A stretch of DNA of 64,000 nucleotides from UBA6107 sp034430175 (GCA_034430175.1 DAOUFI010000014.1:1-64000); one strand, 5' to 3'. Counted from the stretch's first letter, positions 25,067 to 34,584 are shown. Program-made: numbers and translations. Notes: generated from the letters alone by a model not told the origin.

Positions 25067-25474
25067 ATGGCTAAAGTTACGAAGATCAATCATGTCGGTA
25101 TCGCTGTTGCCAACGTCGACGAAGCCCTCAAGTTCTGGCGTGATATTTTGGGAATTGAACTTGACCACGTGGAGGACGTGCCCAGCTCGAAATCCAAAGT
25201 GGCGTTTTTACCAGTAGGTGATAGCGACGTGGAGCTGGTCTACCCGGCTTCAGAAGACGCGCCAATCAACAAATTCATCGCAGAACGCGGCGGTGGTATC
25301 CATCACCTGTGTATCGAGGTTGATGATATCTCAGCCATGCTAACGAACCTGAAAGAAAAAGGTGTGCGCTTGATTGATGAGGAACCCAAGGTGATGCCCG
25401 GACGTAAGATGGCATTCATCCATCCGAAATCCACTGGTGGCGTGCTGCTGGAGCTTTATGAAGTAACGAAGTAA
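25067..25474 (+). CDS. mce: Methylmalonyl-CoA epimerase
   Basis: This 135-residue VOC-fold metalloenzyme interconverts the (R) and (S) epimers of methylmalonyl-CoA for the mutase encoded just before it. KINHVGIAVANVDEALKFW (metal His9), GGIHHLCIEVDD and GVLLELYE (metal Glu) are the family ligands. The start is the ATG after GGAGAG. Together with the mutase this gives propionyl-CoA/succinyl-CoA interconversion. The ORF could be extended upstream inside the mutase gene, but that has no support. Confidence 0.93.
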   Translation: MAKVTKINHVGIAVANVDEALKFWRDILGIELDHVEDVPSSKSKVAFLPVGDSDVELVYPASEDAPINKFIAERGGGIHHLCIEVDDISAMLTNLKEKGVRLIDEEPKVMPGRKMAFIHPKSTGGVLLELYEVTK

Positions 25475-25481
25475 ATGAAAA

Positions 25482-25506
25482 GAGGCCTTCAAACGAAGGC
25501 CCCTTT
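25482..25506. terminator. Bidirectional terminator
   Basis: GGCCTTC (25484-25490), AAAC loop and GAAGGCC (25495-25501), then CCTTTATTC. It lies between the convergent mce and MFS genes and may serve both strands. Confidence 0.65.
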
Positions 25507-25524
25507 ATTCTTAATTTTTTTTGG

Positions 25525-26862
25525 TTACTCAGCAGCAACCATCTGTGATTCTTCTTCTAACGCGACTTTTGCGCCGCGTTCCATGTTGACCTGAGTCAAA
25601 ATAATGACGCCAGCAATGAAGAAGACGATCAACGAGGCGATACTCCAGCGTGATTGATTCATGATGCGCGAAACCACGCCGAAGATCAACGGGCCGAGGA
25701 TGGAGGCAAATTTTTCGAAGACACTGAAGAAGCCATAGAATTCAGCGGACTTGCTCTTCGGCATCATTTTACCGATCATCGATCGGCTTAAAGCCTGGCT
25801 GCCGCCCTGGACAGTAGCGACGGCTGCACCGAGCGCCCAGAATTGCCATTCATGATAAAGGAAGAACCCAGCGACGGCAATCAATGAATAGATGGCCAAG
25901 CTGAGGTAAATCGATTTCTTAGTGCCGAGTTTCTTTGCCAACCAGCCGAATAGATAAGCAAATGGCGCGGCCAGGAATTGGACCATCAATAGGGTGCCGA
26001 TCAATGTAGTATTGCTAAAATTCAATTCTTTGCCGTAGATTGTGGCCATGGTGATGATGGTGCCAATGCCGTTGGCATAAACCCAGAAAGCAAGTAACCC
26101 AAGGGAAAGGTCACGGTATTTCTTCAATTCGGAGAAGGTACGCCCCAACCGTTTGAAACTGGCCTGGATGGGGTGAGCTTCATCTTCACCTACATCGATG
26201 CGACGTTCAGGTTCCTTAACACGTAGAAACAGCGGGATAGTAAAACCCAACCACCAAATGGCAACAGTAATAAACGAGAGACGGGTCATAAGACCTGTGG
26301 TCAATGAGGGAACCCAGGTAGGAACGAACATAATCATAACCAGGTTAATCGCTAGGAGTAAACCACCGCCGATATAACCCATCATGTAGCCTTTGGAAGA
26401 AACCTGATCGATCTCGTCTGCGTTGGCGACGTGGGGTAAAAGCGCGTCGTAATAAACCAGGCTGCCAGCAAAACCGATATTGGCAAAGATGAAAATGATC
26501 GAAGCGATGAACCATGATCCTTCACCGGTTGCAAAGAAGAGAAGGGCAGTGGAAATCACGCCAAGTCCCATAAAGAAGCCGAGGAATTTTTTCTTGGAAC
26601 CACGGAAATCAGCCACCGCGCCTAGGATCGGGCTGATCACAGCGGCGATAAGAGCGGCAATCGCCGTAGTGAATCCCCATCGGCTGGTCATGAGGGCGCC
26701 AGCGTCACCAGGAGCGCCAAGGGTGGCATAGTAAACCGGGAAAACGGCTGCCATGATTGTTGTGGCAAAGGTTGAATTTGCCCAGTCGTACATCGTCCAG
26801 GCGGAAATTGCCCGGCGATGTTCCATCATGCTTTCTGATTGAGTCTTGCTAGCGATGGCCAT
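25525..26862 (-). CDS. MFS transporter, UMF1/Atg22 type
   Basis: This 445-residue membrane protein has 12 predicted helices. SAWTMYDWANSTFATTIMAAVFP is the hallmark of the UMF1 family (related to the yeast vacuolar amino-acid effluxer Atg22). The loop between helices 2 and 3 (ADFRGSKKKFLGFF) is MFS-like. The substrate is unknown. It is a single gene, with AAGGAAG before the ATG. Confidence 0.85.
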   Translation of the reverse strand: MAIASKTQSESMMEHRRAISAWTMYDWANSTFATTIMAAVFPVYYATLGAPGDAGALMTSRWGFTTAIAALIAAVISPILGAVADFRGSKKKFLGFFMGLGVISTALLFFATGEGSWFIASIIFIFANIGFAGSLVYYDALLPHVANADEIDQVSSKGYMMGYIGGGLLLAINLVMIMFVPTWVPSLTTGLMTRLSFITVAIWWLGFTIPLFLRVKEPERRIDVGEDEAHPIQASFKRLGRTFSELKKYRDLSLGLLAFWVYANGIGTIITMATIYGKELNFSNTTLIGTLLMVQFLAAPFAYLFGWLAKKLGTKKSIYLSLAIYSLIAVAGFFLYHEWQFWALGAAVATVQGGSQALSRSMIGKMMPKSKSAEFYGFFSVFEKFASILGPLIFGVVSRIMNQSRWSIASLIVFFIAGVIILTQVNMERGAKVALEEESQMVAAE

Positions 26863-26963
26863 ATATCTTCCTTTTCATAAGAGTTTTGAATTATTATACA
26901 GTCTGTGCGATGTATAGTTGCCAAAATTTTCGATGGAATTCCCCTTTTTTTACGACGGATTTT

Positions 26964-27920
26964 TTACAACCCAATTGATTGTATGGTGTCTTTCAGGATT
27001 GTGGCTGATTTTTGCAAGCCGGCTACCTCTTTTTCATTCAAAGGAAGACGCATAAATTTTTTAACCCCATCGTGGCCAATGACACAGGGAAGGCTAAGGT
27101 AAACGTTGTCAATTCCGTAATAATCGTTGATCAACGTGGAAACAGAGAGAACAGTGTTTTGCCCCCGTAGGATAGCTTCACAAATTCGCACTAATCCCAT
27201 GCCGATGCCGTAGAAGGTGGCTCCTTTACGTTCGATGATGTGATAAGCTGCGTCGCGGGTATTTTCGAAGATACGTTCATATGCCTGTTCATCGTATGAT
27301 TCGCAGTTCATCTTGCAGTAATCGGTCAAGTTCATGCCGGCGATGTTGGCCAGCGACCAGACGGGTACTTCGCTGTCGCCGTGTTCTCCAATAATGTAGG
27401 CGTGCACACTGCGCGGGTCTACCCCGGCATGCTGGCTGAGCAGGTAGCGGAAGCGGGCGGTGTCGAGAATCGTACCAGAACCGATGACGCGGTTGGCAGG
27501 CAGACCAGACAATTTCATTGCCGCGTAACTCAACACGTCCAACGGATTGGCAGCGATTAGCAGGATGCCATCGGGGTTCGCCTGGACAATCTGAGGAATG
27601 ATCGATTGGAAAATGGCGTAATTGCGTTTGACCAGATCAAGTCGAGTTTCGCCAGGTTTTTGAGCTGATCCAGCGGTGATCACGGTAATGGCTGCGCCAG
27701 CGCAGTCTGCATAAGTCCCGGCACGGATGCTGGTGGAGTGGGTGAGAGGAACGGCATGATTGAGATCCATGGCTTCGCCTTCAGCGCGTGCCTGGTTGTT
27801 ATCGATCAACACGATCTGGGATGCCAATCCACTGCCTAGCAAGGCATAGGCAAACGTGGCTCCAACATTACCTACACCGACGATAGCGATCTTTACACGG
27901 GGTTCAGAGACATTCTTCAT
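26964..27920 (-). CDS. ldh: L-lactate dehydrogenase
   Basis: This 318-residue enzyme reduces pyruvate to lactate with NADH in fermentation. It has the NAD loop GVGNVG (15-20), specificity residue Gln87 in SAQKPGETR (malate dehydrogenases have Arg), and catalytic His180 in IIGEHGDSE. The start is an ATG with AAGGAG. A minus-strand TATAAT at 27943-27948 with TTGCCT 16 bases upstream is a plausible promoter, divergent from uvrA. Confidence 0.93.
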   Translation of the reverse strand: MKNVSEPRVKIAIVGVGNVGATFAYALLGSGLASQIVLIDNNQARAEGEAMDLNHAVPLTHSTSIRAGTYADCAGAAITVITAGSAQKPGETRLDLVKRNYAIFQSIIPQIVQANPDGILLIAANPLDVLSYAAMKLSGLPANRVIGSGTILDTARFRYLLSQHAGVDPRSVHAYIIGEHGDSEVPVWSLANIAGMNLTDYCKMNCESYDEQAYERIFENTRDAAYHIIERKGATFYGIGMGLVRICEAILRGQNTVLSVSTLINDYYGIDNVYLSLPCVIGHDGVKKFMRLPLNEKEVAGLQKSATILKDTIQSIGL

Positions 27921-27991
27921 GGCGGCTCCTTATTTATGATATATTATACAATAATTATCTAAATAGGCAAATTCATAAACAACTGGAAAAA

Positions 27992-28018
27992 TTGATGAAT
28001 TTATAAGGATGATATAAT
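27992..28018 (+). promoter_or_regulatory. Putative uvrA promoter
   Basis: TTGATG (27992-27997) and TATAAT (28013-28018) are 15 bases apart, a short spacer, 60 bases before the uvrA ATG. I saw no convincing LexA-type box. Confidence 0.4.
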
Positions 28019-28077
28019 CACGGCTTGATTTTTGTGATAGAATGGGGATGTAGAAAATTTGTTCAAATGGATTAATT

Positions 28078-30978
28078 ATGACCTCTAACTGTATTCGTGT
28101 CGTTGGCGCTCGCTCTCACAACCTTAAAAATATCACTGTCGAAATCCCGCGCGACAAGCTGGTGGTGATCACCGGGCTTTCGGGTTCGGGAAAATCCTCA
28201 CTGGCTTTTGATACGATTTTTGCTGAAGGACAACGCCGATATGTTGAGTCTCTCTCAGCGTATGCTCGCCAATTCCTAGGGCAAATGGAAAAACCGGATG
28301 TCGATTCGATCGATGGTCTGTCGCCGGCGGTTTCGATCGACCAGAAATCCACCTCGCACAACCCGCGTTCGACCGTTGGTACAGTAACCGAAATCTATGA
28401 TTACATGCGTTTGCTCTTCGCACGCGTGGGCATTCCGCACTGCCCGATCTGCGGTCGTGTCGTCGAAAAACAATCCGCCCAGGAAATTGTCGAGAAGATC
28501 CAAAAGATGCCTGAAGGAACCAAGCTGCTGATCCTGGCGCCAATCGTCCGGGCGCGCAAAGGCACTTACCAGACAGTTCTGGATGAAATTCGTAAAGCCG
28601 GGTTCATACGTGTCCGTATTGATAATAAAGTTTATGGTCTCGAAGAGGAGATCGAACTTGATCGCTACAAGATACACACCATCGAGGCGGTGGTAGATCG
28701 TCTGGTGATTCGCTCATCAGAAGAGACCGAGGAAGGGAGAACCTTCCGCTCTCGTTTGACCGATTCCGTTGAGACTGCCTTGAAAGTTGGGGAAGGTTAT
28801 CTGACCCTTCAGAACCTTTCGGTGGAACCCAACGAAGACATCTATTTTTCGGAGCATCTGGCATGTCCGGAGCACGGTATCAGTATTCCCGAAATCGAAC
28901 CGCGTACCTTTTCGTTCAACACCCCGCACGGTGCCTGCCCCGATTGTCAGGGCTTGGGTAGTAAACTCGAAATTGATCCTGAGATGCTCATTCCGGATCG
29001 TGATCGTTCTCTGAACGACGGAGCCATTATTGCCCTCGAATGGAACGGCCCGCGCGATCAGGGTGGTTACTACTGGCAGATGGTCGAAGCCGTTGCTAAG
29101 GCGCACCATATCGATCTGGACGCATCGGTCAGTTCACTAAGCGAAGAGAAACTCAACCTGATCCTGTACGGGACTGGCAAGGAAGCGCTCACAGTCAAAA
29201 TGGAAGGCAGGAATGAACGTCAAACTACTTTCCAGGCTGCTTTCGAGGGCGTTATCCCAAATCTGGAACGGCGTTATCGGGAGACGAACTCCGAGTACAT
29301 TCGCAACAAGATCAGTGAATTTATGAGCGATCGACCCTGTCCAACTTGTAAGGGTGACCGTTTACGCCCTGAAGCCATGGCAGTGACTATTGATGGTCAC
29401 AATATCGTGGAAGTCACCACCTGGCCTGTGAATCGAACACTTGAATTTGCGAAGAAATTATCCGAACCCGGTAAGGTTCTAACCAAGAGCCAGATCATTA
29501 TTGCTGATCGTATCCTTAAAGAGATCGTAGCGCGGTTGGGTTTCCTGGTGGATGTTGGGCTGGATTACCTTACGCTCAACCGGCCGGCTGGGTCGCTTTC
29601 AGGCGGTGAGGCCCAACGAATACGTTTGGCCACTCAGATCGGTTCTCACCTGATGGGTGTGCTATACGTGCTGGATGAACCTTCCATCGGTTTACACCCA
29701 CGCGATAATGGCCGTTTGCTTGAGACTCTGAAACATCTGCGTGACCAGGGGAATAGTGTTCTGGTGGTGGAGCACGACGAAGAAACCATCCGCTCTGCGG
29801 ATTGGATCCTTGACCTCGGTCCAGGAGCGGGCGAGCATGGCGGTGAAGTCGTGGCGGAGGGAACTGTCGAAGAAATTTTGACTCACCCAAAAAGCCTGAC
29901 TGGCGCGTATCTCTCTGGTCGAAAACAAGTACCCCTCCCGAAGAAACTGCACCCACGCAATGGCAAGATGCTCAAGATCATCGGAGCGACCGAGAACAAC
30001 CTGAAGAACCTTACCGTCGAGATTCCGCTCGGGCAATTTGTCTGCATCACTGGGGTATCCGGCTCTGGTAAATCCACCCTGATGGTGGATGTGCTCTACA
30101 ATCTCCTTGCTAAAGAGCTTAACCGCGCCCATACCCAACCAGGCAGATTCGAAAAGATCGAAGGCTTAGAGTATCTGGACAAAGTGATTAATATCGATCA
30201 ATCGCCAATTGGCCGTACACCGCGATCAAACCCAGGAACTTATACAGGCATGTTCGATGAAATCCGCAAGCTGTATGCAGGCTTACCCGAAAGTAAAATG
30301 CGCGGGTACAACTCCGGACGCTTTTCTTTCAACATCCACGGCGGACGCTGCGAAGCCTGTCAGGGGCAGGGGCAGTTACGCATCGAGATGCAATTCTTGC
30401 CGGATGTTTACGTACCGTGCGATGTGTGCCATGGTGCCCGCTTTAACCACGAGACGTTGCAAATTAAGTTCAAAGGGTTATCCATTGCCGATTTATTGGA
30501 TACTACAGTCGAAAAAGCACTGGATTTGTTCACGAACATTCCATCGATTCAATCCAAGTTGCAGGTATTGAAGGAAGTGGGGTTGGGGTATGTCAAGATT
30601 GGACAACCGGCAACAACCCTGTCCGGAGGTGAGGCGCAACGTGTCAAACTGGCCAAGGAACTGTCAAGACGGGCGACCGGGAGAACGCTCTACGTATTGG
30701 ATGAGCCCTCAGTTGGCTTGCATGCCGCTGATGTCCACATGCTGATCGATGTTTTGCAGCGTTTGGTGAATTCTGGGAATTCAGTACTGATCATTGAACA
30801 TAACCTGGATATCATTAAGGTGGCTGACTACATCATTGATCTCGGACCAGAAGGTGGAGACCGTGGTGGGGAGCTGATCGCATGTGGTACGCCAAAACAA
30901 ATTTGTGAGGCAGAGAACTCGTATACGGGTAAATTCTTACAGGATTACTTGAAATTACATCATCAAGAAATTAAGTAA
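28078..30978 (+). CDS. uvrA: Excinuclease ABC subunit A
   Basis: This 966-residue protein is the damage-recognition ATPase of nucleotide-excision repair. It has two ABC modules: Walker A GLSGSGKSSLAF near residue 33 and GVSGSGKSTLM near residue 660, with matching signatures LSGGEAQRIRLATQIG and LSGGEAQRVKLAKELS. Zinc modules are seen at CPICGR, CPDCQG and the CEACQGQG...CDVCHG pair. Length is normal, and no inactivating change is visible. Confidence 0.98.
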   Translation: MTSNCIRVVGARSHNLKNITVEIPRDKLVVITGLSGSGKSSLAFDTIFAEGQRRYVESLSAYARQFLGQMEKPDVDSIDGLSPAVSIDQKSTSHNPRSTVGTVTEIYDYMRLLFARVGIPHCPICGRVVEKQSAQEIVEKIQKMPEGTKLLILAPIVRARKGTYQTVLDEIRKAGFIRVRIDNKVYGLEEEIELDRYKIHTIEAVVDRLVIRSSEETEEGRTFRSRLTDSVETALKVGEGYLTLQNLSVEPNEDIYFSEHLACPEHGISIPEIEPRTFSFNTPHGACPDCQGLGSKLEIDPEMLIPDRDRSLNDGAIIALEWNGPRDQGGYYWQMVEAVAKAHHIDLDASVSSLSEEKLNLILYGTGKEALTVKMEGRNERQTTFQAAFEGVIPNLERRYRETNSEYIRNKISEFMSDRPCPTCKGDRLRPEAMAVTIDGHNIVEVTTWPVNRTLEFAKKLSEPGKVLTKSQIIIADRILKEIVARLGFLVDVGLDYLTLNRPAGSLSGGEAQRIRLATQIGSHLMGVLYVLDEPSIGLHPRDNGRLLETLKHLRDQGNSVLVVEHDEETIRSADWILDLGPGAGEHGGEVVAEGTVEEILTHPKSLTGAYLSGRKQVPLPKKLHPRNGKMLKIIGATENNLKNLTVEIPLGQFVCITGVSGSGKSTLMVDVLYNLLAKELNRAHTQPGRFEKIEGLEYLDKVINIDQSPIGRTPRSNPGTYTGMFDEIRKLYAGLPESKMRGYNSGRFSFNIHGGRCEACQGQGQLRIEMQFLPDVYVPCDVCHGARFNHETLQIKFKGLSIADLLDTTVEKALDLFTNIPSIQSKLQVLKEVGLGYVKIGQPATTLSGGEAQRVKLAKELSRRATGRTLYVLDEPSVGLHAADVHMLIDVLQRLVNSGNSVLIIEHNLDIIKVADYIIDLGPEGGDRGGELIACGTPKQICEAENSYTGKFLQDYLKLHHQEIK

Positions 30979-30995
30979 GTTGACTTGAAGCTAAT

Positions 30996-31026
30996 AAAAA
31001 GCCCTCGAGATGCGCGAGGGCTTTTT
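30996..31026. terminator. Bidirectional terminator between uvrA and glsB-like gene
   Basis: AAAAAGCCCTCG pairs with CGAGGGCTTTTT across a seven-base loop, so each strand reads out into T. Confidence 0.88.
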
Positions 31027-31034
31027 ATAGTAAA

Positions 31035-31286
31035 TCAATGCTTGCGGATTAGCCTAATGATCAGAAGCAAGATTACTGCTCCACCGAAGGCGACCAACAG
31101 AGAGGTCCAGTTCAACCCTGTGACTGCCACACCAAGGTGCAGGAAACCAGCAATCCAACCACCTAAAAGGGCACCAACAACTCCGATGATCAAATTGCTG
31201 ACCAATCCGGAACCGTGTCCTTTGACCACTTTACTGGCAAGCCATCCTGCTACCAGTCCAATTACGATCCAAGCGCCAATATTCAT
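31035..31286 (-). CDS. GlsB/YeaQ/YmgE-family small membrane protein
   Basis: This 83-residue, three-helix protein has the Gly-rich repeats of the transglycosylase-associated/GlsB family: WIVIGLVAGWLASKVVKGHG, IIGVVGALLGGWI and a final hydrophobic helix ending RLIRKH. The family is linked to envelope stress; a biochemical role is not established. The start is the ATG nine bases after GGAGG; the upstream TTG codon overlaps that ribosome site. Confidence 0.88.
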   Translation of the reverse strand: MNIGAWIVIGLVAGWLASKVVKGHGSGLVSNLIIGVVGALLGGWIAGFLHLGVAVTGLNWTSLLVAFGGAVILLLIIRLIRKH

Positions 31287-31476
31287 ATTTATAGCCTCCA
31301 AAGACTTTTATGAATTAATTATAGCAGTTACAAGTCAGCCATTTGTACGGTTCCCTTAAAAGTTAATCAAATTATTAAATATTTCAAAGCTTTTCCCAAG
31401 GCAATTCCCGTATCATCATTAATGTATTGGGAAACGGGAACCCAATCTCATGTCTCTCCTTTTAGGGATTAAAGCA

Positions 31477-31506
31477 ATTCACCGGCGCTCTCCTCCGCCG
31501 GTGAAT
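31477..31506. terminator. Hairpin downstream of glutathione peroxidase
   Basis: ATTCACCGGCG and CGCCGGTGAAT pair perfectly around eight bases. On the minus strand TGCTTTAATCCC follows, a weak T tract, so termination of the peroxidase gene is likely but not certain. The rest of 31302-31523 holds nothing that I recognise. Confidence 0.55.
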
Positions 31507-31523
31507 GCGTTTAATCTGTGTTT

Positions 31524-31997
31524 TCAGAGCAACGAATCAATAACAGAAGTCATTTCAAATGGTTTCACAACCGGTTCGTATCGATCTATGAAATTCCCAT
31601 TTCGGTCAATTAAAAATTTTGTGAAATTCCATTTGATGTTGTTACCCAATAATCCCTTTTTCTGTGATCTTAGAAATTTAAATAACGGGTGCGCGGATTT
31701 GCCATTGACCTCGATCTTGGAGAATATGGGAAAAGTGACTCCGTAGTTTACTTTACAAAAAGTTTGAATCTCATCATCTGAACCGGGTTCCTGGTGAGCG
31801 AATTGATCGCATGGAAATGCAAGAATCTCCAGACCCCGGGCGTGGTATTTCTCATAAAGCCTCTGCAGGTCTTCGTATTGAGGAGTGAATCCACATTTAC
31901 TGGCAGTATTAACAATAAGAAGAACATTACCCTTGTAATCTGCAAGGGATATTTCTTTCCCTGAAGCAGCTTTTACCTTGAATTCATAAATTGACAT
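31524..31997 (-). CDS. Glutathione-peroxidase-family thiol peroxidase
   Basis: This 157-residue protein has the catalytic set Cys35 (NTASKCGFTPQY), Gln in FPCDQF and Trp-Asn in KWNFTKFL. The peroxidatic residue is Cys, not selenocysteine. The second Cys at residue 63 suggests a thioredoxin-dependent, two-cysteine mechanism, as in most bacterial members, reducing peroxides in the cytoplasm. It is a single gene with a bidirectional terminator on its upstream side. Confidence 0.93.
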   Translation of the reverse strand: MSIYEFKVKAASGKEISLADYKGNVLLIVNTASKCGFTPQYEDLQRLYEKYHARGLEILAFPCDQFAHQEPGSDDEIQTFCKVNYGVTFPIFSKIEVNGKSAHPLFKFLRSQKKGLLGNNIKWNFTKFLIDRNGNFIDRYEPVVKPFEMTSVIDSLL

Positions 31998-32073
31998 TAG
32001 ATCCTCCGTCTCTTTCTTATCATTCTAGCAATAATCCCCTCGATATTCTATCTGTAGAGCAAAAACCCTATAC

Positions 32074-32105
32074 AAAAAAATCCAGTGAAGTCACTGGATT
32101 TTTTT
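32074..32105. terminator. Terminator of UDP-glucose dehydrogenase
   Basis: ATCCAGTG and CACTGGAT flank AAGT; A7 on one side and T8 on the other make it usable on both strands. Confidence 0.85.
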
Positions 32106-32123
32106 TGCGAATCATCTCTAAAG

Positions 32124-33446
32124 TTAATCTTTTCCGGTATTGCCGTTGACCGCGCGACCCATACCGATATATTTAAAGCCCAGCTTTTTCATAGTGTCCG
32201 CGTCCCAAAGGTTTCGCCCATCGAGCAGCACGGGAGTTTTCATGGCATCGTGGATTTTGGTGAAGTCGAGTTGTGAAAATTCATTCCACTGCGTGGCCAG
32301 AAGGAGCGCATCTGCATTTTCTGCAACAGAATAAGCATTGTCGCACAACTCAACGTGTGAGAATACTTTGGCAGCATTTTCCATTGCCTGAGGATCGTAG
32401 GCACGAATTCGAGCGCCTTCATTTTGTAGCAAGTGGATTATTTCAATAGCAGGGGCGTCGCGAATATCGTCCGTATTTGGTTTGAAGGAGATACCTAACA
32501 CACCGATGGTCTTGCCCTGCAAGCTGCCCAACGCCTTGCGTAATTTCATCACAGCACGGCGGCGCTGATTGCGATTAATTTCCATCACTGCCTGCAATAA
32601 TTGAGGATGGGTACCGTGCAATACGGCCATGTGTTCCAACGCTTTCACATCCTTTGGAAAACAAGATCCACCCCAGCCCAGGCCAGCATCGAGGAAACTT
32701 GGGCCGATGCGCTTGTCGTAGCCCATTCCACGGGCGACTTCTGATACATCCGCGCCAAGTTCTTCACAAATATTTGCGATTTCATTAATAAAAGAGATAC
32801 GGGTAGCAAGAAACGCATTGGATGCGTATTTCACCATTTCTGCTGTCCGTAGATCTGTGATCATGATGGTACAACGAAGAGGTTGGTAGAGCGCAGCCAC
32901 TTTTTCAGCGGCTTCTTTGTGCAAACTGCCAAGAACAACACGATCGGGGATCATGAAATCGTTGATCGCGGATCCCTCACGAAGGAATTCCGGATTGGAG
33001 ACGACACTGAATTCGAGAGGGCGATTTCCCCTCTTTTCCTTGATTACATCCGCCACCCAGTCTCCGGTACCGACGGGAACAGTGGATTTATTGATGACGA
33101 TAATTGGCCAATCAACATGATCGGCGATGGCTTCTGCAGCAGCGCGGACGTATTGAAGGTCGGCTTCTCCATCATTTCCGGAGGGTGTGCCCACAGCGAT
33201 AAACGCGTATTCTGCATTTGCCAGCGCTTCGGGGTAATCGGTGCTGAAGCGGAGTCTGCCAGCTTGAACGTTGCGTTCCACAAGCTGCTCGAGCCCAGGC
33301 TCATAGATTGGCATTTGACCCTGTTTCAGTTTTTCAATACGGGTATGGTCTACGTCCAAACAGGTCACGTCGTTGCCCAAGTCCGCGAAACAAGTCCCGG
33401 TAACCAAGCCAACATACCCGGTCCCTACAACGCACAATTTGCTCAT
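32124..33446 (-). CDS. ugd: UDP-glucose 6-dehydrogenase
   Basis: This 440-residue enzyme oxidises UDP-glucose to UDP-glucuronate for surface polysaccharides. It has the N-terminal NAD loop VVGTGYVGLVTG, the active-site Cys in GLGWGGSCFPKDVKAL, and the C-terminal UDP-binding domain (GVLGISFKPNTDDIRDAPAI). Length is normal. It is monocistronic, divergent from folD, and has no other polysaccharide genes beside it. Confidence 0.95.
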   Translation of the reverse strand: MSKLCVVGTGYVGLVTGTCFADLGNDVTCLDVDHTRIEKLKQGQMPIYEPGLEQLVERNVQAGRLRFSTDYPEALANAEYAFIAVGTPSGNDGEADLQYVRAAAEAIADHVDWPIIVINKSTVPVGTGDWVADVIKEKRGNRPLEFSVVSNPEFLREGSAINDFMIPDRVVLGSLHKEAAEKVAALYQPLRCTIMITDLRTAEMVKYASNAFLATRISFINEIANICEELGADVSEVARGMGYDKRIGPSFLDAGLGWGGSCFPKDVKALEHMAVLHGTHPQLLQAVMEINRNQRRRAVMKLRKALGSLQGKTIGVLGISFKPNTDDIRDAPAIEIIHLLQNEGARIRAYDPQAMENAAKVFSHVELCDNAYSVAENADALLLATQWNEFSQLDFTKIHDAMKTPVLLDGRNLWDADTMKKLGFKYIGMGRAVNGNTGKD

Positions 33447-33596
33447 AAGTTCACTCCAATGTACATACAGATTTCATATGCGGTAATTCTACCATGAGGA
33501 GGGCTTCAAATTTTAGAAGATATCATTTCGTGTGGTTAAGACCATATTTGCCCTCGATTGTATAATAGTTAAAAAAGACTTTTGAAAGGATGACCT

Positions 33597-34472
33597 ATGC
33601 CTGCGAGAGTGATCGATGGAAAAGCAATTGCCGAGCAAATTCGTATTGAAGTTGCGACAATTGTCGACAAGCGAGTAAAAGCTGGAAAACCCCGCCCGGG
33701 ACTGGCTACTGTCTTGGTGGGGGAGAACCCGGCATCGCAATCTTATGTAAAGTCAAAACAAAAAGCGTGTGCAGAGGTTGGGATTGAATCCTTTGGTCAT
33801 GAATTACCTGAGAATGCCAGCCAAAAAGAGGTGGAAAATCTGGTGACTGAGTTGAACAAAGATCCCCGGGTGAACGGCATCCTGGTCCAGTTGCCCCTTC
33901 CAAAGGGGTTGATCGAGGAAGACGTACTCAAGTTGATCTCGATCGAGAAAGATGTCGATGGCTTTCATCCAGTCAATATCGGCCGATTGGCGCAAAAAGG
34001 GCGTGATCCCTTTTTTGTGCCATGTACACCCGCAGGGGTGATGTACATGCTTAACCGCGAGCTTCCGACGCTCGAGGGAGTAAATGCGGTTGTTTTGGGT
34101 AGATCGAATATTGTGGGAATGCCGGTGGCATTGTTGTTGGTACGCGCCAATGCGACGGTGACGATTTGCCATTCTCGCACCAAAGACCTGGCAAATGTTG
34201 TTCGCCAGGCGGATGTGTTAGTAGCGGCAGTTGGCAGAGCGGAAATGGTGCGTGGAGATTGGATCAAACCTGGCGCGGTGGTGATTGACGTGGGGATCAA
34301 TCGTGTAGAAGATGCCAGCCGTCCAAAAGGGTACAGGTTGGTGGGAGATGTAGCTTATGATGAAGCTGCCCAGGTTGCCGGAGCGATCACGCCGGTACCT
34401 GGCGGAGTTGGGCCAATGACCATTGCCATGCTACTAAAAAGCACTCTTCACGCTGCTGAACTCGCAGATTGA
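33597..34472 (+). CDS. folD: Bifunctional methylenetetrahydrofolate dehydrogenase/cyclohydrolase
   Basis: This 291-residue enzyme of one-carbon metabolism interconverts methylene-, methenyl- and formyl-tetrahydrofolate. YVKSKQKACAEVGI contains the catalytic Lys motif (YxxxK), GILVQLPLP is the folate-site signature, and VVLGRSNIVGMPVALLL is the NADP loop. Formyl-THF could take up one-carbon units from purine breakdown, which the neighbouring cluster may supply. GAAAGGATG precedes the ATG. Confidence 0.95.
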   Translation: MPARVIDGKAIAEQIRIEVATIVDKRVKAGKPRPGLATVLVGENPASQSYVKSKQKACAEVGIESFGHELPENASQKEVENLVTELNKDPRVNGILVQLPLPKGLIEEDVLKLISIEKDVDGFHPVNIGRLAQKGRDPFFVPCTPAGVMYMLNRELPTLEGVNAVVLGRSNIVGMPVALLLVRANATVTICHSRTKDLANVVRQADVLVAAVGRAEMVRGDWIKPGAVVIDVGINRVEDASRPKGYRLVGDVAYDEAAQVAGAITPVPGGVGPMTIAMLLKSTLHAAELAD

Positions 34473-34484
34473 TAATTGACGAAT

Positions 34485-34509
34485 GGCGGGCTACAAAACC
34501 TGCCGTTTT
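34485..34509 (+). terminator. Terminator of folD
   Basis: GGCGGG and CCTGCC (one G-U) pair around eight bases, followed by GTTTT. Confidence 0.7.
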
Positions 34510-34524
34510 ATTCATAATTACTTA

Positions 34525-34584
34525 TTGTCTGACAATTGACAATTACAGAAAAAGTGTTAAACTGATTATGTAATTGTCTGACAA
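34525..34584 (+). promoter_or_regulatory. Twin GntR-type operators flanking a promoter
   Basis: The perfect palindrome TTGTCTGACAA occurs twice, at 34525-34535 and 34574-34584, and fits the FadR/GntR operator consensus TNGTNNNACNA. Between them lie TTGACA (34536-34541) and TAAACT (34558-34563) with 16 bases spacing, upstream of the deaminase at 34629. A GntR-family gene sits three genes downstream (37869), so autoregulation of the whole cluster is likely. Confidence 0.7.

Noticed and set aside
31524..31997. Selenocysteine at the peroxidase active site
   Set aside because: The codon is for Cys (TGC/TGT frame intact), with no in-frame TGA or SECIS-like hairpin.
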